Shown here one piece after another: positions 57,966 through 62,928 of a stretch of 62,928 nt of DNA. The translations under genes were made by a program, and so were the position numbers. This DNA is from Bog-532 sp036495425. Lineage in GTDB: Bacteria; Actinomycetota; Actinomycetes; Streptosporangiales; Streptosporangiaceae. The stretch is taken from positions 1-62,928 of the forward strand of contig DASXMW010000018.1 of NCBI GenBank assembly GCA_036495425.1, written 5' to 3'. The notes beneath the pieces are model-generated. The model had not been told where the DNA came from. It did no database searches and saw only the letters and a program-made list of their open reading frames with translations. Position 1 is the stretch's first letter; each line of letters opens with the position of its first letter.

Positions 57966-58240
57966 GGCTTGTTCAAAAGTAATTAGTGTGGCGTGCCCGG
58001 TCTGCCGGTGCGCTTCCCGGCGCGAGCGGAACCCTCACGCAGCTCACCAGCCCCGCTGGACCCAGCGATCCGCCGCCCCTGCGGCCCCTGAGAACAGGCT
58101 TTAGCCTCCGCCCGTGCCGTGGCGCTCCCCGACCCATCAACCTCCTCTATGGGCGACTGATGATCTTGGCATTAGTGCTATGGGTGGGACCGGGGTATCC
58201 AGGTGGTGAGAGTTAGCTGCCGCTGCCAGGAGGTGTGATC
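57966..58240. other. Gene-free stretch, possible small inverted-repeat element
   Basis: About 275 bp with no convincing gene. GGCTTGTTC near 57966 and GAACAGGC near 58093-58100 are inverted, about 130 bp apart, like the ends of a small non-autonomous element. Further on is an AT-richer patch (TTGGCATTAGTGCTATG, about 58165-58181) that may hold the promoter of the next gene. Confidence 0.3.
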
Positions 58241-58807
58241 GTGCCCGCCACCACCGTTCGTTCGACCTGTCCGGCCGTCCTCACGTCCGCCGTGCGCGCC
58301 GCGGTCCGCCCGGGCGGCCCGGCCCCCGCCGTCTCGGCCCGGGTCGCCGAGGCGCTCGCCGGTCACCTGCCCGAACCCGCTCAGCTGCTGGCCCCGGCCC
58401 AGCTGGCCGGCGATCCCGCCAAGTACCAGACCCACCGGGTGCACGTGGAGCCGGACGGCTCGTTCTCGATCGCGGTCATGGTCTGGCGGCCCGGCCAGGT
58501 CACCCCGATCCACGACCACGTCTCCTGGTGCGTGACCGGCGTGCTGCAGGGTGTCGAGTACGAGGAGATCTTCCGTCTCGGCCCGGACAGCTCCCCGGAT
58601 GGGGGCTCGCTGGTCACGGTGACCCGGCGCGAGAACCAGCCGGGCACGGTGGCGGGCTTCGCCCCGCCCGGTGACATCCACCGCGTCCGCAACAGCGGCG
58701 ACGGCATCGCGGTCTCCATGCACATCTACGGCGCCGACCTGGCCCGGCTGGGCTCGAGCATCCGCCGCGTCTACGAGCTCCCGGTCGAGGTTCCGGTCCC
58801 GCGCTGA
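58241..58807 (+). CDS. Cysteine dioxygenase family protein (cupin)
   Basis: A 188 aa cupin. TPIHDHVSWCVTGVLQGVEY gives the first two iron-ligand His residues and the conserved Cys, GFAPPGDIHRVRNSGDGIAV the third His, and VSMHIYGADL the end of the barrel, matching cysteine dioxygenase type enzymes that oxidise cysteine or a related thiol to a sulfinate. GTG 58241 is fixed by AGGAGG at 58228-58233; GTG 58235 would be too close. Whether it acts with the ComA-like operon in sulfur metabolism is speculation. Confidence 0.85.
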   Translation: MPATTVRSTCPAVLTSAVRAAVRPGGPAPAVSARVAEALAGHLPEPAQLLAPAQLAGDPAKYQTHRVHVEPDGSFSIAVMVWRPGQVTPIHDHVSWCVTGVLQGVEYEEIFRLGPDSSPDGGSLVTVTRRENQPGTVAGFAPPGDIHRVRNSGDGIAVSMHIYGADLARLGSSIRRVYELPVEVPVPR

Positions 58808-59391
58808 TCCCGGCGGGCGGCCCACTCGTGGTCCAGGATCGACATCAGGATCTCGTCGTACCAGTGCCCGTCGTGCAGCACTGACTCACGCAGCCGGCCT
58901 TCCTCGCTGAACCCGGCCTTCTGGTAGGCCCGGATCCCGGCCGGGTTGAACGGCGCCACCCCGAGCTGAATGCGATGCAGCCCCAGCTCCCGGAACCCGT
59001 AGTCCACGATGACCCGCATCGCGTCGGAGCCGTAGCCCCGGCCGAGGTAGTCACGGCCCAGGCCGATGCCGAGGGTGGCACCCCGGCTTTTCGGCCGCAG
59101 GCCGGCCAGGCTGATCATGCCGATCAGCTCCACCGCGCCGTCGAGCTTCACGATGGCGAAGCCCAGGCCGTCATCGCCGTTCGCGCATCGCTGGGTGATC
59201 CGCTCCCGGGCCGCCGCCTCCGATTGCGGGGCCACCCGGTCGGTCAGCGTGGTCAGCCGCCCCGGGTCCATGTCCCACCGTGCCAGCGTGGCCAGGTCGT
59301 CATCCAGCACCCCGCGCAGTCCCACCCGGTCGCCGGTCAGGATCGAGTCGCCGTAGGCGAACGCGCTGGCCGCATCGATGAGTTCGCTCAT
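58771..59391 (-). CDS. GNAT family N-acetyltransferase (tandem paralogue 2)
   Basis: A 206 aa RimJ/RimL-like acetyltransferase. LTGDRVGLRGVLDDDLATLA at the start, ATLGIGLGRDYLGRGYGSDA as the acetyl-CoA loop, MRVIVDYGFRELGLHRIQLG and AGIRAYQKAGFSEEGRLRES follow. It is closely related in sequence to the gene directly upstream, with which it is coupled by an ATGA overlap (59388-59391). Its 3' end overlaps the convergent cysteine dioxygenase gene by 37 bp. Confidence 0.9.
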   Translation of the reverse strand: MSELIDAASAFAYGDSILTGDRVGLRGVLDDDLATLARWDMDPGRLTTLTDRVAPQSEAAARERITQRCANGDDGLGFAIVKLDGAVELIGMISLAGLRPKSRGATLGIGLGRDYLGRGYGSDAMRVIVDYGFRELGLHRIQLGVAPFNPAGIRAYQKAGFSEEGRLRESVLHDGHWYDEILMSILDHEWAARRDQRGTGTSTGSS

Positions 59392-60011
59392 GCCCCCGAT
59401 CCTGCCGCACGCACGCTCCGGCCCTCGTCCCGCCGGGCGGCCCACTCGTGCTCGAGGATGGACATCAGGACATCGTCGTACCAGCGCCCGTCGTGCAGCA
59501 CTGCCTCGCGGCGCCGGCCTTCCTCGGTGAACCCCGCCTTCTCGTAAGCGCGGATCCCGCCCTGATTGAACGGCGCCACGCTGAGCCCGATGCGGTGCAG
59601 ACCCAGCTCGCGAAACCCGTAACCGACGATGATGCGCATCGCGTCGGTGCCGTAGCCCTGTCCGATGTGCTCCCGGCCGAGCGCGATGCCGATCGTGGCC
59701 TGGCGGTTCTTGGCCCGGATGCTGAAGATGCTGACGTGCCCGACCAGCACCGCCGGGTCGTCCAGCGTCTCGATGGCGAAGCCGAGGGTGTCGTCCTCGT
59801 TCGCGCTCCACTTGGCGATGCGCTCCTTGGCCGCGGCCTCCGACGGCGGGGCCACCCGGGCCATCAGCGTGACTTCGCGCCCGGCGTCCATCTCCCACCG
59901 GGCCAGGGTGGCCACCTCGTCCTCGCGGACCCCGCGCAGCCGTACTCGGTCGCCGGCCAGCAGCGAATCACCGTACTCGAAGGCACTGGCCACATCGTTC
60001 AGTTTCATCAT
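59388..60011 (-). CDS. GNAT family N-acetyltransferase (tandem paralogue 1)
   Basis: A 207 aa RimJ/RimL-like enzyme: LAGDRVRLRGVREDEVATLA, ATIGIALGREHIGQGYGTDA, MRIIVGYGFRELGLHRIGLS and GGIRAYEKAGFTEEGRRREA. The match with paralogue 2 runs the full length, indicating a recent tandem duplication. It probably acetylates a small amine, an antibiotic or a protein N-terminus. AGGA precedes ATG 60011; ATG 60008 is possible. Confidence 0.9.
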   Translation of the reverse strand: MMKLNDVASAFEYGDSLLAGDRVRLRGVREDEVATLARWEMDAGREVTLMARVAPPSEAAAKERIAKWSANEDDTLGFAIETLDDPAVLVGHVSIFSIRAKNRQATIGIALGREHIGQGYGTDAMRIIVGYGFRELGLHRIGLSVAPFNQGGIRAYEKAGFTEEGRRREAVLHDGRWYDDVLMSILEHEWAARRDEGRSVRAAGSGA

Positions 60012-60071
60012 GAGCCCGATCCTGCCGCACACCCGCTCAACAGCCCAGGAATTTTTTCACTGCTCCCGGGC

Positions 60072-60100
60072 TTGCTAAAAGAAGTTCGCCGATATATCGT
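60072..60100 (+). promoter_or_regulatory. PadR gene promoter with overlapping palindrome
   Basis: TTGCTA (60072-60077) and TATCGT (60095-60100) are spaced by 17 bp, a good -35/-10 pair. The palindrome CGATATATCG (60090-60099) covers the -10 element, a likely site for autorepression by PadR. Confidence 0.55.
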
Positions 60101-60132
60101 CGAGCTAGCTAGACAGTAACGAGGATATCTAG

Positions 60133-60228
60133 ATGGTCATCCAACGGGGTGACACCTGGGTGCGCCGTCGAGGGTCCTCCTGCCTGGCGCTCATACAGCC
60201 AGACAACGAAGGAGAACGAGATGCATGA
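60133..60228 (+). pseudogene. Small ORF resembling a degraded MazF/PemK toxin N-terminus
   Basis: ATG 60133 follows GAGGA (60121-60125). The 31-aa product begins MVIQRGDTWV and continues GSSCLALIQPDNE, echoing the MazF/PemK start (M-V-I-x-RGDIWW...RPVLVVQ-x-D) with the middle missing. Its stop overlaps the padR start. It may be a toxin remnant or a leader peptide, and the resemblance may be chance. Confidence 0.3.
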
Positions 60229-60868
60229 GGAAATGTGGGGCCGCCGTGGCGGTGGCCCACGAGGCCGCGGGCGGGGCCCGCGGCGAGGTGGTGGCTGGGG
60301 CGGTCCGCCGCCCGAGTTCATGCGCGGCGGTCCGGGCGGCTTCGGGGGCCCGTTCGGCGGCGGCCGTGGCCGCGGTCCGCGGGTCCGGCGGGGGGATGTC
60401 CGCGCGGCGGCCCTGTCCCTGCTGGCCGAGGGCCCGCGCAACGGCTACCAGATCATCCAGGAGATCAGTGAGCGCACCGACGGGGTGTGGCGGCCCAGCC
60501 CGGGTTCGGTCTACCCCGCGCTCCAGCAGCTTGAGGATGAGCAGCTGATCCAGCCCGAGACCGGTGAGAGCGGCCGCAAGGCATTCGCCCTGACCGACGA
60601 GGGCCGGGCCTACACCGAGTCGCACGCCGACGAGCTGGCCGCGTCCTGGGACGCGGTGACCGGCAGCGTCGACGACGGCGAGGTGCAGCTCCGTCAGCTG
60701 ATCCGCCAGGTCCTGATGGCCGTTTCCCAGGTCAGCCAGGCCGGGTCGGCCGCTCAGGTGAAGCAGGCCGGCCAGGTCCTGACCGATACCCGGCGGTCGC
60801 TGTACCGCATCCTCGCCGCCGATGACGACGAGGACGGCAGCAGCGACTCCGAGACTGCGGAGCAGTGA
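60221..60868 (+). CDS. PadR family transcriptional regulator with Gly/Arg-rich N-terminus
   Basis: A 215 aa repressor. The first 52 residues are Gly/Arg/Pro-rich and probably disordered. A PadR winged helix follows (about 55-135; DVRAAALSLLAEGPRNGYQI, IQEISERTDGVWRPSPGSVY, PALQQLEDEQLIQPETGESG) and an acidic helical C-terminal half for dimerisation. AAGGAG precedes ATG 60221. PadR proteins next to DrrAB-type exporters usually repress them and respond to the drug, which fits the downstream ABC genes. Confidence 0.9.
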   Translation: MHEEMWGRRGGGPRGRGRGPRRGGGWGGPPPEFMRGGPGGFGGPFGGGRGRGPRVRRGDVRAAALSLLAEGPRNGYQIIQEISERTDGVWRPSPGSVYPALQQLEDEQLIQPETGESGRKAFALTDEGRAYTESHADELAASWDAVTGSVDDGEVQLRQLIRQVLMAVSQVSQAGSAAQVKQAGQVLTDTRRSLYRILAADDDEDGSSDSETAEQ

Positions 60869-60886
60869 GGGCCGGTCCCGCCCAAG

Positions 60887-60922
60887 GCTGCGGCCCGTAC
60901 CCACTCGGGTGCGGGCCGCAGC
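60887..60922 (+). terminator. Terminator hairpin after padR
   Basis: GCTGCGGCCCG and CGGGCCGCAGC pair over 11 bp, one T/G position follows, then ACCC/GGGT pairs over 4 bp around ACTC. It separates padR from the ABC genes, which have their own promoter region and ribosome site. Confidence 0.75.
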
Positions 60923-60974
60923 TATGACCCAGCGACGTTAAGCTCAGCTTGAATCCGCAGAGGGAGGCACCTGA

Positions 60975-62009
60975 GTGGCCGTACAGACCAGCGACGCGGC
61001 GTCAGCCAGCGAGGTTTCCGGTAACCGGGGCGCAGCGATCACCGTCAGCAAGCTGACCAAGAAGTACGGGGAGATCGAAGCGGTCCGGGGGATCGACTTC
61101 GAAGTCGCCGCGGGTGAGACGTTCGGCTTCCTCGGCCCCAACGGGGCCGGCAAGTCGACCACCATCAGCATCTTGTGCACGCTGGTGAAGCCCACCTCCG
61201 GCCAGGCTGTCGTGGCCGGTCACGACGTGGTCCGCGAGCGGGACACCGTGCGCCGCAACATCGGCCTGGTGTTCCAGGACACGACCCTCGACACCTACCT
61301 GACCGCCGAGCAGAACCTGCGCTTCCACGCCGACCTGTACGGCGTGCCCAAGCCCGCGGTCGCGCCCCGGATGAAGCAGGTGCTGGACATGGTGGGGCTG
61401 TGGGACCGGCGGGAGGGCCTGGTCCGGACGTACTCGGGCGGCATGCAGCGGCGGCTGGAGATCGCGCGCGGCCTGCTGCACGCCCCGCACGTGCTGTTCC
61501 TGGACGAGCCGACCGTCGGCCTGGACCCGCAGACCCGATCGTCGATCTGGCAGTACATCAACGAGCTCAAGCAGCGTGAGGACATCACGATCTTCCTCAC
61601 CACGCACTACATGGACGAGGCCGAGCACTGCGACCGGATCGCCATCATCGACCAGGGCCAGATCGTGGCCATCGACACGCCGGAAGCGCTCAAGGCCAGC
61701 GTGGGCAAGGACCGGGTGCAGATCAGCACCGCCGATGACCAGGCCGCGATCGCCGGGCTGGCCGAGCGGTTCGGCCTCGAGGCGGCAATCCACGACGGGC
61801 TGGTCACGTTCTCGGTGGAGTCGGGGGAGCGGTTCGTGCCCCGGCTGTTCGCCGAGCTGGGCGTGTCCATCCGGTCGGTCAGCGTGGCCCGGCCGTCACT
61901 GGACGACGTGTTCATGTCCTACACCGGCCGCACGATCCGCGATACCGAGGCCAGTGCCGGGGACGCCAACCGGGCCATGGTCCAGCGTTTCCGCGCCGGG
62001 AGGCGATGA
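60975..62009 (+). CDS. ABC transporter ATP-binding protein (DrrA-like)
   Basis: A 344 aa ATPase. Walker A FLGPNGAGKSTTIS, Q-loop LVFQDTTLDTYLTAEQN, signature RTYSGGMQRRLEIA, Walker B VLFLDEPTVGLDPQ and LTTHYMDEAEHCDRIAI are intact, with a DrrA-type C-terminal region (LDDVFMSYTGRTIRD). GTG 60975 is fixed by GGGAGG at 60962-60967. The permease follows 3 bp later. Daunorubicin-resistance-like export of a hydrophobic compound is the likely role. Confidence 0.93.
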   Translation: MAVQTSDAASASEVSGNRGAAITVSKLTKKYGEIEAVRGIDFEVAAGETFGFLGPNGAGKSTTISILCTLVKPTSGQAVVAGHDVVRERDTVRRNIGLVFQDTTLDTYLTAEQNLRFHADLYGVPKPAVAPRMKQVLDMVGLWDRREGLVRTYSGGMQRRLEIARGLLHAPHVLFLDEPTVGLDPQTRSSIWQYINELKQREDITIFLTTHYMDEAEHCDRIAIIDQGQIVAIDTPEALKASVGKDRVQISTADDQAAIAGLAERFGLEAAIHDGLVTFSVESGERFVPRLFAELGVSIRSVSVARPSLDDVFMSYTGRTIRDTEASAGDANRAMVQRFRAGRR

Positions 62010-62012
62010 CCG

Positions 62013-62915
62013 ATGACCGCCCCGACCACCACCCAGCCTGCCGCCCCGGCCGACCCTGACCTTTCCAGCCTCATCCGCGTCGCCGTGCCCGAGCGGGGTC
62101 TGCGCCAGGACCTGCGCGCGGCCGGCATCGTCTGGCGCCGCGAGTGGATCAGGTTCCGTACCGACCGCCTGCGTGCGGTCACGTCGCTGATCCAGCCCAT
62201 ACTGTTCCTGTTCGTCCTGGGCAGCGGGCTCGGCTCGCTGGCCGGGCGCGGCCTGCCCCCCGGCATCAGCTTCCGCACGTTCATCTACCCGGGCGTGGTC
62301 GCGATGGGCGTACTGTTCACCGCGATCTTCTCGGCCGGCTCGATCGTCTGGGACCGGGAGTTCGGCTTCCTGCGCGAGATGCTGGTGGCGCCGGTCAACC
62401 GGGGCGCCATCGTCCTCGGCAAGTGCCTGGGCGGGGCCACCGTGGCCACCTTCCAGGGCATCATCGTGCTGGCCCTGGCCGGGCTGGCCGGCGTCCCGTA
62501 CAACCCGGTCCTGATCCTGACCCTGATCGGCGAGCTGCTGCTGCTGTCGTTCACGCTGACCGCGTTCGGGGTCATGATGGCGGCCCGCATCAAGCAGTTC
62601 CAGGCGTTCATGGCCCTGACCCAGATGCTAGTCCTGCCGCTGTTCTTTCTTTCCGGCGCGCTCTACCCGCTGACCGGGCTCCCCGCCTGGCTCACCGTGC
62701 TCACCCGCATCGACCCGCTCACCTACGTCGTCGACCCCATGCGCCTGGCCGTGTTCAGCCACCTGAACATCAGCCCGGCCGCGCTGCACAAGCTGGCCCC
62801 CGGCGTGTCCTGGGGCGGCTGGACCGTGCCGCTCGGCCTGTCCCTGGGCATCGTGGCCCTGATGGGCCTCATCATGTTCACCGTGGCCATCATGGAGTTC
62901 AACAAGGCCGAATGA
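62013..62915 (+). CDS. ABC-2 type (DrrB-like) transporter permease
   Basis: A 300 aa permease with six helices. RREWIRFRTDRLRAVTSLIQ before helix 1, WDREFGFLREMLVAPVNRGA as the cytosolic elbow, LPLFFLSGALYPLTGLPAWL before helix 5 and RIDPLTYVVDPMRLAVFSHL before helix 6 are the DrrB-type landmarks. It pairs with the upstream ATPase and ends 13 bp before the window edge. Confidence 0.92.
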   Translation: MTAPTTTQPAAPADPDLSSLIRVAVPERGLRQDLRAAGIVWRREWIRFRTDRLRAVTSLIQPILFLFVLGSGLGSLAGRGLPPGISFRTFIYPGVVAMGVLFTAIFSAGSIVWDREFGFLREMLVAPVNRGAIVLGKCLGGATVATFQGIIVLALAGLAGVPYNPVLILTLIGELLLLSFTLTAFGVMMAARIKQFQAFMALTQMLVLPLFFLSGALYPLTGLPAWLTVLTRIDPLTYVVDPMRLAVFSHLNISPAALHKLAPGVSWGGWTVPLGLSLGIVALMGLIMFTVAIMEFNKAE

Positions 62916-62928
62916 CCTGTGGGTGGGC

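Overview
This window is very GC-rich and tightly packed, with frequent ATGA/GTGA stop-start overlaps. It looks like chromosomal DNA from an actinomycete. The evidence is the Pup ligase gene pafA with a pafB-pafC (WYL) - tatA - tatC - helY-type helicase block, the sucB-lpd-pepA order, DUF3145 and DUF5998 proteins, several DrrAB-like ABC exporters and NarL-type two-component systems. The genus cannot be fixed from sequence alone.

Layout. 1-5.1 kb: the tail of an unknown gene, a luciferase-like oxidoreductase, an MFS exporter, then a coupled pair on the minus strand (an MGDG-synthase-like glycosyltransferase and an exported TIM-barrel glycosidase-like protein). 5.3-14.1 kb is an accessory block: an ABC ATPase/permease pair with a NarL response regulator that has no kinase beside it; an alternative-oxidase-family di-iron protein; a cupin-ABC ATPase-permease operon; a histidine kinase that has no regulator beside it; and an HxlR regulator divergent from a flavin/F420 oxidoreductase. 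14.2-24 kb is mostly core: sucB, lpd, pepA, a YaaH-like membrane protein, cobS, two small conserved actinobacterial proteins, a phosphodiesterase and an FHA protein. 24-27 kb: a coupled replication-relaxation / TraD-like ATPase / J-domain cluster that looks like a remnant of a mobile element, followed by a secreted eight-repeat protein. 28.8-34.3 kb: a MarR-GNAT fusion, apolipoprotein N-acyltransferase, DUF3145, a stand-alone CBM48 protein and a ComA-like / VOC / histidine-phosphatase operon. 34.4-39.8 kb: a kinase/regulator pair divergent from an ABC ATPase and two permeases, one of which carries a large extracellular ConA-like domain. 39.8-58 kb: a DUF6585-like protein, gabD, pafA, three GT-C-like membrane proteins around a double-FKBP lipoprotein, DoxX, DUF3866, pafB, pafC, tatA, tatC and the helicase. 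58-62.9 kb: cysteine dioxygenase-like, two tandem GNAT paralogues, a PadR regulator and a DrrAB-type exporter.

The core genes serve 2-oxoacid dehydrogenation (sucB, lpd), protein turnover and DNA-damage regulation (pafA, pafBC), Tat export, lipoprotein maturation (lnt) and cobalamin synthesis (cobS). The accessory genes are mostly four ABC-2 export modules with their own regulators. Several genes carry a TANNNT -10 element exactly 6-7 nt before the start codon, which suggests leaderless transcripts. The most unusual items are the complete alternative-oxidase motif set, the split kinase/regulator pair flanking that insertion, the ABC permease with an inserted ConA-like domain, the ComA-VOC-phosphatase operon, and a DUF3866 frame that has no stop codon and runs through the whole doxX gene.
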